Positions 25,469 through 37,500 of a stretch of DNA of 64,000 nt are shown here, one piece after another. The DNA comes from Stichopus chloronotus (lineage: Eukaryota > Echinodermata > Holothuroidea > Aspidochirotida > Stichopodidae): NCBI GenBank assembly GCA_021234535.1, contig SFZH01000008.1:5836897-5900896 (forward strand), written 5' to 3'. Each line of letters starts with the position of its first letter. Position 1 is the first letter of the stretch. A program made the position numbers and the translations under genes. The notes below the pieces were generated by a model. The model ran no database searches. It had not been told where the DNA came from and saw nothing but the letters and a program-made list of their open reading frames with translations.

Positions 25469-25780
25469 CTTGTTTACATGATATCTCAAGAAGGGAAAGT
25501 AGGACAGTTCTCAAACTTGGTACATAGATGCCCCATATTGAGAGAAAGAACCCTATTGTTTTTGGTGGAGGTCAAAGGTCATCTGGGGTCACTGGGGGTC
25601 AAAACCTGAAAACCTTGTTTACACGATATCTCAAGAAGGGAAAGTTGGACAGTACTCAAACTTGGTACATAGATGCCCCATATTGAGAGAAAGAATCCTA
25701 TTGCTTTTGGTGGAGGTCAAAGGTCATCTGGGGTCACGGGGTTAAAAACCTGAAAACCTTGTTAACACGATATTACCCTA
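25469..25780 (+). repeat. Tandem satellite, 144-145 bp unit, two units plus a start
   Basis: Units begin CTTGTTTACATGATATCTC at 25469, CTTGTTTACACGATATCTC at 25614 and CTTGTTAACACGATATT at 25758. Each contains CTCAAACTTGGTACATAGAT, GCCCCATATTGAGAGAAAG and GGTCAAAGGTCATCTGGGG. A CCTTGCCGAAGGCAGGAAAG leader and a GT run (about 25433-25460) precede it. The units are over 95% alike, so the duplication is recent. Confidence 0.9.
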
Positions 25781-28430
25781 AAATTTGTTTTCAAAAAGCA
25801 GCAAAGTCTTGCTAATTTCCTTCTGTTACAAGCTCCACTAAAGACACTTTGAGCATAACTATTACAAACAATAGGGAAAGCAAGTCGAAATTCTCCATGG
25901 ATGTCACAATTCACAAGAATATTACCACATAATTGAAATAGACCAATCATGAGCTAGAGTAACAGGGCATACTAACTCTGATTGGGGTGACTGCATTTTC
26001 CCTTGATTGGAAAGACAAACAACAATAAGTATCAACATGGTACCTGTGAGTTGATTGATGTTACCATCTCCCTGGCACTAATTTATGATATGGCACTTCA
26101 CCGTCAAGAAAAATCATATCATTTCAGCACAAAGGAATGAGAGAATTTATCAGAACAAAAAGGGGTTCATATTTTGGGTTTAAGAAACTAAACAAAAATG
26201 CACTTGTGAGCCCTTTCTTCTTACAAGTGTGAATCAAACAGATGTCAGTTTTCAAACTGCTGTGTTCAAAATGTATTTTATCAAGGCAAGGAATCACAAA
26301 GCGTTTTGGCTTTCTGGTCATCTTATGGTTTGCAAATACCCTGTTAAATGGTGAGACATCTGCATGTAATCTGGTTTTCCCCATCAGTTATGACCAGTTA
26401 AGTAAGTGTATACACCTGCATGTAACTAAGGTTACCTGTCACGTGTTTGCAATCTACCATTTTTTTCTTGTGCTCATCAGTTCCACCTTGTAAAGATCGT
26501 TGTTTGCAGCCCATTCTTATTTTTTGTATCTTTTAGTGCCTGTACCCATTCATCCTCTATTCCCTTCCTTTGTAGCTTCCCATCTATCCCCATCTATTCC
26601 CATTCAAAATTAGTTAAAGAGTGCCAAAACGTATAGTAAGCAATTCTTTTAGCTGACAAAATATACAATTTATATTCTAGTTTTCCTTGTACAATTTGCC
26701 ACCCTTTATGAGAAATCCAAATGTAAAAATGTGCATTTTCTGTTAATTATAATTGGATACTTTGGTAAGAATTTCTGCTATCAAACTAGTTTTTACTCAT
26801 AATCTTTGTGGTAGTGGATAGCTATGATAACAAAACATTACACTGAGTCTGTATCTCATTTAACCACCTATCTGATTCTTCAATGTTAAAGGAAGAATTA
26901 TTCAAGTGTAAACTTCATATCAAAGGAATATCAGAGACTGCAGTGATAATTGGGATCAGTTTCAAATGATTTTGGTCACTGGAGTGTAAATTACCAACCA
27001 GTTTAGAATAATCTACCGTATCATTTGTCAGACAGTTAGTACCCTTGATGTGGTACTTAGTAAACATACTGAAATAATGAAAAGCATCACATCTAACTGA
27101 CTGCAGTAGGTGTTGAGATACATTTTTAGATTGTCAAACTAAATTTAAACTTCATTTGTCAGAATACTTACAACACAACTGACTGTGTCTGTCGCTGCAG
27201 TGCTCAGGTAGTTTTTACCTATAACGTATTAGATCGCTTCTGTTCCTTGATTAGAGGCACACTGTCGTAAATGCTTAGAATGTTCTATTCATAAAACACA
27301 TTAAAGATGACCTATATATGACTTGGTCATACACCAGGTCCAGTTGACATGTTACGTATGCATGTGTGCATTAGCTCACCTAATTTGAAAACCTTGGAAC
27401 TGAAGTTAGTTCTAGGAGATACAAAAAGGTGTCGTAACATGTGATCCTTAAAACAGTCCAGTTGACATGTGACCCACAGATATGCAATTGCACACAGTCA
27501 TCAACATGTCGGGTTCATTCAAATTCTAACATCATGTAGATGCCATTTGACATGATCTCATAGGAGTAGGATTTTTTATTGACCTCAAACAATAGACATG
27601 CATTTATGGTTTCCATGCAAAGATCTGCTTTAAAAACTGAACAACAGTGACTGAGAAAGTCCAAATGCATCTTGTGCCCAACTTCTAACCTAAAAGGAAA
27701 TTGAACAAACACAGATATTGCAATTGCTTATTGTCTTTGTGAATTCCCAAACAGAGCTGGGAAGGCAGCCTTTCAGTGAATAAATGTAGAATGCCAGAGG
27801 TGCTAAAAATTTCCTCCCAAATGAGTTTGGTCCAATACTTAATTATGGTTGCTATAGTAACTGAAACAACATAAATCAATTTTTGTGTTAAGTAAAAGCT
27901 GATGAAAGATTCTTTTTTGTTTAAATCAAGAACATAAACAAGTGACATAATTGTTGAAATTACAAGGAAAGATAATTCTGTTGCTTAAGTCTACTCTTGC
28001 ATTAAATTTTTTTTTTTTTTTCTCTGATGCTATATGCACTGTAACAACTGGTGCAGCTCCAGCTGCCAGTGTGTAGTGAGATGGTTTGATAAGAATGATG
28101 GATCGTTTCTAATATGGCAGATTAAGCACGAGTGAAACCTTGAAGGAACAAACCTTGAACAGTTTCAGATTAACAAACCCCACCAAGAAGTCTCATTAAG
28201 ACTTTTGACATACTTTGCAGTTGTTAATCATTGAAGGTAAATAGGTTTGGCCTACCTCAAAGATGAAAACTTACTGAAAGAATTGCAACTCCCAATATTG
28301 TTGTTGTGTAAGTTTGCTCAAGATTGTAGTTTTTCTCACTTTCTGAGAATTCTGCAACCAAAATTAATATCAGCTTAGTGACTCTGTGTAATGTGAAATG
28401 TGAAAATTTCTGTTTTTACTTTTTTTGTAT

Positions 28431-28508
28431 GGTCAATACTGCAATGCATAGCTTATGTGAGGTGAGTATGACTCCAGCGAATTCCCAAACCAGGAAGTTT
28501 TGGGGATT
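28431..28508 (+). mobile_element. DIRS-like family B, right ITR only
   Basis: GGTCAATACTGCAATGCATAG, CTTATGTGAGGTGAGTATG, GCGAATTCCCAAACC and GTTTTGGGGA: the right terminal 78 bp of family B with no left partner nearby. Confidence 0.65.
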
Positions 28509-29075
28509 TTAACTTTTTTTTGTATGGGATCAGTCCCTTTGTCTCTGAACCTAAGAATGTCTTATTCGGTGTTTAAATTAAGCCAATACAGTGAACCAAA
28601 TCTTAATTTCTTATTGGTTTTGTCATTAACCTTTGTTACTAAGTCTTCACAACACTTAACCACTAACTTCAATAGCAAGCATACTTGCATTTTTAAATTG
28701 AGCTGCTATTGTGTCCAGTTATCTGAACTGATAGTTAGAATGGAAATTAAAACTTATACCAGTATGGTAATCATATTGGATTCTAGTGATAGTTAAAGTT
28801 ATCACAGTATGAAATTTCATGATATGATATTGTGAGCAATATTCTTGCAATTACCAAATGATTTGACAATATTGAAAGCAAAGCCCAACTGAACAGATAT
28901 GTGGAAAACTGGATTGTGCATTGAACCAGGGAATATTTCATCTAGTACCACATCGCAATTTGCAATGCAAACAGGTCAAACTGCTACACAAATGTAAAAA
29001 AGTGTAGCAATTGTTTGTTTATACATAACCATTGCATTCTCACCAATACTTTCCCAAAGAGCTTAAAGATCACCC

Positions 29076-29479
29076 AAACTGCCACAGAAAAGTTAAGCAC
29101 TAAACTATTCCCTGTTGAACAGCCTTAGTTTAACCTTCTGACATGGTGCTTACTATAGTATAAGTTTAATCAAGCTAGTTATTGCTGAAGATGCAGATGC
29201 ACAGCAGAAACTTCGCTGTATGACCAGTAGGCTGACAATAATAGAAGGGTGGTGACCAGATACAAACACACACAGAATTGCCAGATGCTAGACCATGGTC
29301 AATATGTTAATACATAGGTTATATGATGTTAGTATGTTGCTTGCGAATTCCCAAACCATGGAGTTTTGGGGAAACTGCCACACAAAAGTTAAGCACTAAA
29401 GTATTCCCTGTTGTACAGCATTAGTCTAACCTTTTGACATGGTACTTACTGTAGTATTGATTTAACCAAGCTAGTTATT
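29076..29479 (+). repeat. 108-bp direct duplication flanking a DIRS-like right ITR
   Basis: 29076-29183 and 29372-29479 are the same length and nearly 90% alike (AAACTGCCACAGAAAAGTT, AAGCACTAAACTATTCCC, TGACATGGTGCTTACTATAG, CAAGCTAGTTATT). The second copy starts on the base after the ITR terminus. Confidence 0.8.
29229..29371 (+). mobile_element. DIRS-like family B, long right ITR
   Basis: Reads GGTGGTGACCAGATACAAAC, AATTGCCAGATGCTAGACC, ATGGTCAATATGTTAATAC, ATAGGTTATATGATGTTAG, GAATTCCCAAACC and GTTTTGGGG. It is the reverse complement of the left arm joined to the standard right terminus, which shows that full-length B arms extend through the ATCTGGTCACC block on both sides. It is flanked by a 108-bp direct duplication. 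Confidence 0.65.
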
Positions 29480-30955
29480 TAATTTTAATATCTGATTTCT
29501 TGTTTCCATGTAAGTCATTTACGAGTAGTACTGAATCTGTTGTAAGACACATTTTTTCCCCAATAAGTGCCCAGACGATATATTGCTTTGCTCATTTCAC
29601 AAAAGATATTTACGGCAATGTTTCATATTGATATTGTTTGTTGATATCGCAATATTGCAACAATGTTAAGAATCAATTGAGGTATCTGCTCTAACTGAAG
29701 ATATCACAGTAGTTACTATGATTACTACTTGGTATGTAAAGATGTATGCTAGTTACCTACCATTTTTTTTTACTCCTTTTTCTTATTCTCAACTCATTCA
29801 ACATGCATTCTACCAAATCAAGAGCTACCACAAACTTCAGTTACACTTCATCTTCTGGTCTATCACATACAGTAATAAATCCCTTTCTGCCATCCTATTA
29901 TTAGAATGTGTCAAGATGCTCTTTATCATCTCTTGAAAAATTCATTGTTTTCCATGGCATGTCACCTAGAAATATTTTCAAAAATGGAAGCGGGGTCCTC
30001 AGTGTTTGATACACACCTGTTGGATGTTAAGGTTTTAAGTTTGCCACTTTCAGTGTCAGTGTCATCTGATGTCATATCCAGAGAATTATTATTTTGGTCT
30101 TCTCTTTGTGTAACATGTTTTTTTTGCTCACTGTGGTTTGAACGGATATTTTTCACCTAAGTTGGCAGTGAGACAATTATTCTAAGGTGTTACCTAGCTT
30201 CAGGAGAAAGTATTACCCTCACACAGTGTTGCAGTGTTGTTTGATGAAGCTTCCAGCAAGAAGTTAGTGACAGTTTCACCCAAATGTGTCATAAAACAGA
30301 ATAGGAGACAAAGCAATGAATCGGTCTCAGCCTGGATATAGTCTGCTTACATATTATGAATATTGATTAGTTAATTTGCATAAGAAATGAGGATCATGCT
30401 TGTTTGTAATGCTCCCCTGAGGGATATTAAAACACTCTAAGGGCAAGGGAGTGGATTAAAGTAAGATTGAGTATGACACATGGTATTGCAAGAGCACAAA
30501 ATTTAGCTGCTTATATATCCTTACCAAGCACTTCTGCTGTGGGAGTTGTGTCATTGTTTGTAGCGTGAAGCTGGTTCTGATTTGCATTTAATGCTTGTTA
30601 AACCAATGCAGGGAAATAACCCTAGTGACATATATTAAAATACCTAAGGTGGGATATTTAAGGTGTGTATTGAATTTAATATACTTTCAAGACAGAATAC
30701 ACTTTATATCTCATGTCTGACTGAGTAGCAGTGTGGAAAGAGTAGGTGATTATGTATGTGAAAGTCAGTTTCTTCAAGAGTGTGATTGATCCATTTCTAC
30801 TGTGTATAATGGCTGGCAGGTTATTGCCTGTCTGACTCTAATTTATACAATAGTGATGGATTTATTTATCTGTGAGTTCTGTCTATATTCCTATTTCACA
30901 GAAGTGACTTATGCATTCGTACTATTTAATTTGTTTCTCACTTATATGTCTTTGA

Positions 30956-31004
<49 letters not shown>

Positions 31005-31013
31005 GCCTATTTC
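30956..31013 (+). repeat. (TGTC)n microsatellite
   Basis: About 14 uninterrupted tetranucleotide units, ending in a TGCC variant. Confidence 0.97.
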
Positions 31014-31650
31014 ACAATAATAATTGATGCTTTGCTACTGCCTATAATTGATCTCTGATTACTGTACTAAAATAATTGCTTGTGGATACTTGTTAATGTC
31101 CATAGGACACACTTCTAGAAAGGAGTCCCCTTAACATGCAAAATGCACTTGTTACATATAGAAATACACCTCTCAGTGTATCGGTAACACTTTGAATTTA
31201 ATGTGTAACTGTCTGTCCCTCTTAGGGTTGAGCGGTACCAGGAAAATCAGTATTCACTGCACATCAGTACCAGTATTACTCCAAGTACCAGTACTGACCA
31301 CGTGTTCACTGTGATGAGAATACAAGGTTCTGTGCCTTGTTCATTGTGATAAAAACAAGAGATTGTGTGCCCAATATACTGTGGTACTAATGCAGTAACC
31401 TGTAAAGTCTTCCAAACACTTCTGTAAAGACATGCCTACCTAGCATGTTTGAGGATCTATAGCCTACATGTGATAATAAACGTTGTTGTTTGTATTCCCA
31501 ACGGCAACTCGTAGTCATGATCCATGTCAAGGTCATGAAAAATATCAAGTTCAATAAATGAAGGGCCGCTGCCAGAAAAAACAGTTTATCTTTGTTTTTG
31601 CTTGTCTTTGTTGTTGTTTTTCTTTTTGTTGCTCCATTATCGTTATCATT

Positions 31651-32232
31651 AATTGATACAGACTCTGTTATAATCAGGAAAATAGGGAGGTAGTTTGTGG
31701 CTACATAGGAAATTGAGCAAAGGTTTTCAAACCAATGTGTTCAACAATAGAGAAAAAAAGAAGAAAACACATGGCAAAAGCACCGCCGAACCGGGGTCCA
31801 ACCTGTGACATGAACCTTACAGACTGGGTAGAGTAATTGAGTAAGCCACTTCCTATTTCGAGCTGATTTCACTGAGTTAGAGAAGTATACAAAGATGAGC
31901 CCTCAGGAGGTATGCAACCTCACCCCCCAAAAGAAAAAAACATTGCTGGAACACTTAGACCTAAACATAACTATTTCTTCTTCTACATATCTGAGTTGTT
32001 CTTTTTTAGTTGACTTTTGTTTAGTATGATGTATGATGGTACTTTGCTCTTTGTTTACAGTGAGTGTTAACAAAAAAAGGAATATGTGTAGGTCTAGCTT
32101 GTACCATTTGCATGATTTTACCATTGTAATGCTAAAAAGATGCTTTATCAGCCATAAGACAGTAACCGCCACTGTGTATTGTATACCAGGTTAACCAAGT
32201 TCGTTGACGGCGATGAACACATTTACTTCCAC
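31651..32232 (+). repeat. Dispersed repeat F, copy 1
   Basis: Pairs with 57641-58156: AATTGATACA, AAAATAGG, GTTTTCAAACCAATGTGTTC, AACAATAGAGAAAAAA, AAAGATGAGCCCTCAGGA, TACATATCTGAGTTGTTCTT, TTTAGTATGAT, TACTTTGCTCTT, TTTATCAGCCATAAGACAGTA, GCCACTGTGTA, ACCAGGTTAACCA. Unclassified. Confidence 0.7.
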
Positions 32233-32792
32233 AGGCCAATTCAGGAGTCTGGAGAACTTTCACATCCATAATTGGTCATCTTTTCCAAAGTTAGGTTGCT
32301 CATCCAAATATTATTTATTAGTAGTATTTATGAGCATTATTTTCATGAATTAATTGACCAGAGGCATTTTTGCTGTGTACAATGCATCTGGCAAAGTCAG
32401 TTGCATTTGTTTGAAATCCACATCTGAAGTCATCTTCAGAAGGGAAAATGTCACAGATTTCGAATTTTGCTCAGACTTCTTGGGAATTACTAATGCTGTT
32501 ACACTGAAATTACTTTGTCCATACATAAAGTGTGTTGTCTTCTTCTTTGTCGGTTTGTTTTGATGAAAACCTCCCTTGTTCAGCAAAACCTGGAAGTGAT
32601 TGTATTGAAGGAATCTTTACTTGGCAAAATTTTGCCCATGCCCTTCAGGCCAGAAGCCTTTCTTTGCAGCTTCATTTCAACATCCCTACTATGACAAGTT
32701 ACCTTCAAGATCATTTTCATCTTTTATCTTGGTCCAATTTACCATTTCATTCTTTCATCAGAGCATCTTGTTGTTCATCTTCTCTTTCACAG

Positions 32793-32860
32793 GAAATTGC
32801 ATCTTGGCTAACCTCCTTCAACAAGCATGAAGAATGGTTGTCAACGACGCTGAAAATAAG
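32793..32860 (+). CDS. CAMTA: CAMTA exon: start of the CG-1 DNA-binding domain
   Basis: Internal coding exon of a calmodulin-binding transcription activator, a nuclear protein that binds DNA through its N-terminal CG-1 domain. The 68-bp exon starts in phase 0 and ends with two bases of a codon (AG). It reads EIASWLTSFNKHEEWL and then STTLKI plus a split Arg. From family knowledge, vertebrate CAMTA1/2 carry EEIAxYLITFEKHEEWL at the same place, directly before a KTRPQNGS segment, which matches the exon at 55189. The acceptor is strong: a pyrimidine run (ttcatcttctctttcac) followed by AG at 32791-32792. The donor is AAG|GTGCG at 32861. The preceding family segment (RHRWNTNE) was not found upstream, so its exon probably lies before this window. 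Whether this is the CAMTA1 or CAMTA2 type, or a single invertebrate CAMTA, cannot be told from this piece. Confidence 0.93.
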
Positions 32861-33228
32861 GTGCGTTTTTATTTTATTTGTAGACTAAGTAGTAGGCTCA
32901 TTGTGGTTCTGTCTCTTCTGTTTTGTGAAGGACATTTAAGGAAGAAAAATGATGAATCATAAATGTTCGGAAATGAAGTTAGATGATTGGTATCAGCTAG
33001 GTACATTGAATGGATATTGTAATAATAGATGTTGGAAGTTTAATAGAACCAGTGAGTATAAAAGACACTGTGCCTTAACCCATAGTCATAGAAGATACAT
33101 TTTAGTAAGAATATTGTGTGAAAGCACTGAAAGAACTGAACTGTGTAATTTAAAACTATGAATGTTTCATCAGGAAACATGTTAAAAAGCGTTATGTATG
33201 GGAAATGTGTTTAGTTGCAGATGTATCC

Positions 33229-33425
33229 ATTCACATTGTAGACATAAAGATCTACTTACCCCTTTGCTCACTAATGCGTTCAGTTAGCCTTGCTTACAGT
33301 TCACCAAATAGCAATTTTAGCACTGCACCATCTGAGGCTGGGCTCACTGTGGTTCACCTTTCGCTCAAGTTGCTACATTGTGTGCCTTTTTGCTCTCAGA
33401 ACTTTCTTCTCTTGCTAAGGCAGTA
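33229..33425 (+). mobile_element. DIRS-like family A, left ITR plus leader fragment
   Basis: Begins ATTCACATTGTAGACAT, then CTACTTACCCCTTTGCTCAC, CTAATGCGTTCAG, CACTGCACCATCTGAGGC, GGCTCACTGTGG and CACCTTTCGCTCAAG. Beyond the ITR it continues to match the leader that follows the left ITR of the larger element (TTGCCTTTCGCTGGAG at about 38652). It is therefore a longer fragment, not just an ITR. Confidence 0.65.
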
Positions 33426-33919
33426 AACTTTGGATATGTAAACAGGGAACATGTTAAAAAATGGTATGTGTAGAGGGGTTTCACCAATGTCACATGATCA
33501 CATCTCTTTGGTTTTGAAGGGAAAGCACACACTTTGTCTTTCATCTCTTTGGTTTGACGGTCACGCATACACTTTCACAATAGTAACCATGGACAGGGGT
33601 GCGCATGTGCAGTCAGTAGGCTTAACCTTAGACCTAATGGTTTGCGTTTTGCCTGTCAATGCCTGACAGTGCTCTTCACATGACGTCACGTGACACCCCT
33701 CTATTGGAATGTGTCCAGTTGCAGAGGTATCCTTAAACTGCCTTTTCAGATCATTTTCTCCTTTTTCATGTACATTTAAAATGATTGGGATATACTTCAT
33801 TACTGTCCAAGTCCCCTCCCATGCCATTAGCTCCTCAAATCTCATTCCCTTTTAGATATATCCTAAAAATGTTGTTCCCTTGCTTTACCTTAAAGTGATT
33901 GCGTGTGTACTGAAAAACC

Positions 33920-33953
33920 AAAAAGATAAGATTTTGTTTGATCTTATCTTTTT
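33920..33953. repeat. Perfect 13-bp inverted repeat
   Basis: AAAAAGATAAGAT, an 8-base spacer, then ATCTTATCTTTTT. The arms contain GATA-factor core motifs. Could be a decayed element end or a transcribed hairpin; nothing else supports a function. Confidence 0.6.
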
Positions 33954-34209
33954 CCTCATTTTTAAATGTACGCACGAGGTTGTACATGAACGGACCATGT
34001 CTTTCAATGAAGGAAAATGACAGTAACTACTACAAAAAGCAATGGGATTCATAGAAATCATATTTGAAAATTAACGGTTCTTACTATAACTGCCTACATA
34101 ATGAATATGCAACAGTACAGGTCTCACTAGTGTATCAAAAACATACTACTCAAGTCGTCGCTAGGTATCGGGAGTTGTAGTATTTGGTGAAAGGAAACAC
34201 TGTATTTAC

Positions 34210-34550
34210 AAATAACCTACAAACTGAACACAACCTTTGCCTGCGGCGTCAATGATCCTGAGTTGTTAACTGAATATTCAATACTAGTACACTTCCCATC
34301 GGCTTGCTCAAAGAAGCACACCGTTGATTTGAATGAAAACTGTCAACCACTACATTATCGTATTCTACATTATTTGTTGTTATGTTTGAAGAATTTGAAG
34401 TCATATGGCAAAATTAACCAACTGAAACCTATTTATTTTCCCAGATTGTCTGAATGGTGTAATAAAAAGCCTTACCAAACTTTTGGATATGAAATTTCAA
34501 TGTTTTTACTTTTTTGCCTACTCACATCATCACTTGAATATTTCCTCAAT
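34210..34550 (+). repeat. Dispersed repeat E, copy 2
   Basis: Second copy of the repeat at 22935-23275, same orientation, roughly 75-80% alike by eye, with small indels. The open frame across it (34263-34568) is not shared as a conserved protein with the other copy. Confidence 0.7.
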
Positions 34551-37500
34551 CGAGCCATGTGTCCATAAATGTGGCGTTGGTTCTCTTCTCTGTTGAAGGA
34601 ACCTCCAGGAATGAAGTTTGAATGCAAATAATATTATGGTAGACTTAAGGTCTCCTATACAAATTGCCTTTTTAAATATCCCAACAATGGTTGCATTGTG
34701 TCACATTGCAAGATGTTTTGAATCCATTCATAGTGCCACCCTCATGCAAATAATCCATGTGACCCTAGGCTGGAAATCTGGTCACATCTATAATGTGCCC
34801 TAGAGGAACATGATTTCTCAGACTTGGTGGTGGGTTCTTTAAAGGAGATCAGGGTGTTTGAGAAACCTGTTTAATAAAGAATATCATGGAGACTTGGTTT
34901 GATCCTATACTATACTGTATGTTGTCACTACATGTACAGTATTTGATCAGTTGGATATACTGATAAGATGTAAAGAATCTCATGTAGAGTGTTATGTCAA
35001 AAGTCTTCCAGACATAATACTACTACCAAAATTTGCATAAACATTGACCTAGCAAACTTACTGGAAAGAACATGTTTGATGTATTTATCTATGGACATTC
35101 CTGCAGTGAGCAAATGTTAGTTGAGTGAAAGAAATTTGATAGAGATGGTTGTGTGAACTGTTGGTCATAACTGGAGTACCTAGACCTTCCTTTAATCTCT
35201 TTATCACACACCATGGAGTTAGCTGCATGATCTTGGACTAGGGCACTAATTCTCCCCTATGAGCACTGTGGTGTAAGCTGCATGACTGCACACTGGAATC
35301 TTTTGTACCTTTTATTGTAATCTAATTCATCTCGATTAGATGAATTTCACCATGGTGCTTTACGGCACAAGAATGGGATGGCATGCAATTATTGTATATA
35401 AAGTTTGGTTGCTGTGATGGTTGCTGCATGCCATGTCAGTTCTTTGACTGTGTGAGTGACTTTCCTCAAATTCAGAGGATGTATTCCCTCTGCAGATATT
35501 ACTGAGAGCATTGCACAGTGACATAGAATTTAGCTTCTGGCAGGTTTGTGTGGTGTATGTGCACCTGGTCATTGTCAGATTGATAAATTGGTGCACCAAA
35601 TAAGGGAAGGCAAGTTGACATTCAAATAAACTTTATTTAGCACCACATGATGGGCAATTACAGATAGCAAAAAGGTAAAATGAATAAAGATATAAATTTA
35701 CAAGGAGTACAAATGTTGTGAAAAACATTCTTAATAATTTTGTGCGTCAGTGTCAGTCCAACTTCGCTCTCCTGGGGCTTATAAATCCCTCCACAGTGTC
35801 AAAGAAAAGAAAGAACTATTTCATTCCAAACTCCTACATGCACACTTGACACTCTACCATATTTCTTGCTCCTTGGTCACCTTTAAGTTACTTAATTTTC
35901 TTTCACATGTCACTGTATGTCCCTCCTGTTCTAGTCTTGTGTTAAGACCTTGGTAATTTTTTCTTCTTCCAGTAACTTAATGATATATCCCATACACTTC
36001 TAGAGACTCATTCATACAGCATGCCCTTACTACGATGTACAAGTCATTGTCCACCATCGTCTTGTATTATTCCTCACAGAGTGTTTGTGATTCTTATTGA
36101 AATCAGGCCATTCCTTTCAATAATGGAACGAACTAATCACCTTTCCAAAATTGAAAACTTTGATATTCATTATGACATTCATTATGACATTATTTCATCC
36201 CCTTTGCCGCCTTCTTGCCAATCTCTGTAAGGCATGCATTCTCAATTTGTCATGTCTCCATCATGCACCATCTGTGAGTTTCAGTACTGCCTTGGTTCTC
36301 TGCTTCTTCCATCTCAACTTCTCCTCTGTTTTGCAACATGAAGATAAAGTATATCGTTGCTCCTCTTGGGGACCACCTTGGCTTTGTTTGGATTTCTCTG
36401 TGTTGTGGAGAAAACAGAAGGTTCATATGTTTGGATGTTCTACCTGGCCTGTGTCCTAAAATTTGTCCAAATGTTGTAATGCATGTATTGCAATGTGGAG
36501 CAGGAATTTATTATGCTTGCTCACTTGAAAACATTGTTATTCCAATATTTGAAAGATTTTGATGTCAATCAGTAATGAAGTTTTTTTACTAATTTCTTGA
36601 TATATGCACCACGCAGTGAGGGAGCCTACATCACGACACAAATCCTCTGGTTGGTTAAACAACCAATGATAGTATCAAATGAGACCAGACAATAGATATT
36701 GAAAAGATACTGTACATAGTCCACAACACTAAAATTCTGTAGCAGTTGTACTCAACTATACTCTGGGTAACTTTCATCCATTGAAAATTAGTCACATTCT
36801 AGAAAATGCAGTGTACTCCAAATCTCTCCTCTCTTTAGTGCAATTTATGCATTGAAGTTTTATACTTTCTGTGCTCCACATCTGGTTAAACATAAGAATG
36901 ATTAAAATTTATTTGTATTGGAAACCCAAAATAGAAGAATGAAGAAAATCTGAATGTTTTACCCAGCCCCAGATTAACTCAATTCATTACAATTCAACAC
37001 ATTATTGGAAAGCTACCGTCAACGTGCTCGGTATTGGAGACTATTTCGCCAGTTTCGCCAAGATACCTTGTGTGTCGGGAATGACTGAATTCTACATACT
37101 GTTAAAGTTACAGGCAACATGCCATATTGGAGTCATTCTCAAAGTTCTTGTGTAGCTGTTATTAGATGATGAAGCTATTCAATGTGCAATGAAGTGCAGA
37201 GGAAACCAAGCAACCTAATAAAACTGATTACTGAGGACCACCTCACAGCCTCTCCTGGAGGAAGTCACAGTCTCTTCTTCTCACTGACGTAGAAGATAAG
37301 CATTTAGAAATTCAAGTGTAACACTAGGAGGGAAGAAATTTTGTTTCCTCAAAGGATAATGCAAAGTAAAAGGTTCCATGCTTTTTATGATAATGTGGAA
37401 TATTAAAGTAAAGCATGCTAGGGATTGTTTCACACAATCTCATACTATTGTTCAGAAATCAGATTTGATCAGATTTGATCAGATTTTGTAAGGTAACAAT

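Larger units (their letters stand above)
1..32792 (+). other. CAMTA: CAMTA upstream intron (or 5' gene region)
   Basis: Sequence upstream of the first recognised CAMTA exon. It has no exon I can assign to CAMTA. It is AT-rich and holds repeats listed separately. In 729-5882, 7961-9618, 11469-14043, 15013-16023, 16200-18990, 20212-22489, 23276-25390, 25781-28430 and 29480-31650 I see only AT-rich unique-looking DNA with short open frames lacking codon character, plus homopolymer runs. The intron reading is inferred from the exon's phase-0 start and good acceptor. Confidence 0.75.

Noticed and set aside
27738..27765. GTGAATTCCCAAACAGAGCTGG, resembling the family B right end
   Set aside because: The second hairpin arm and the inner ITR sequence are missing, so the match is too short to call.
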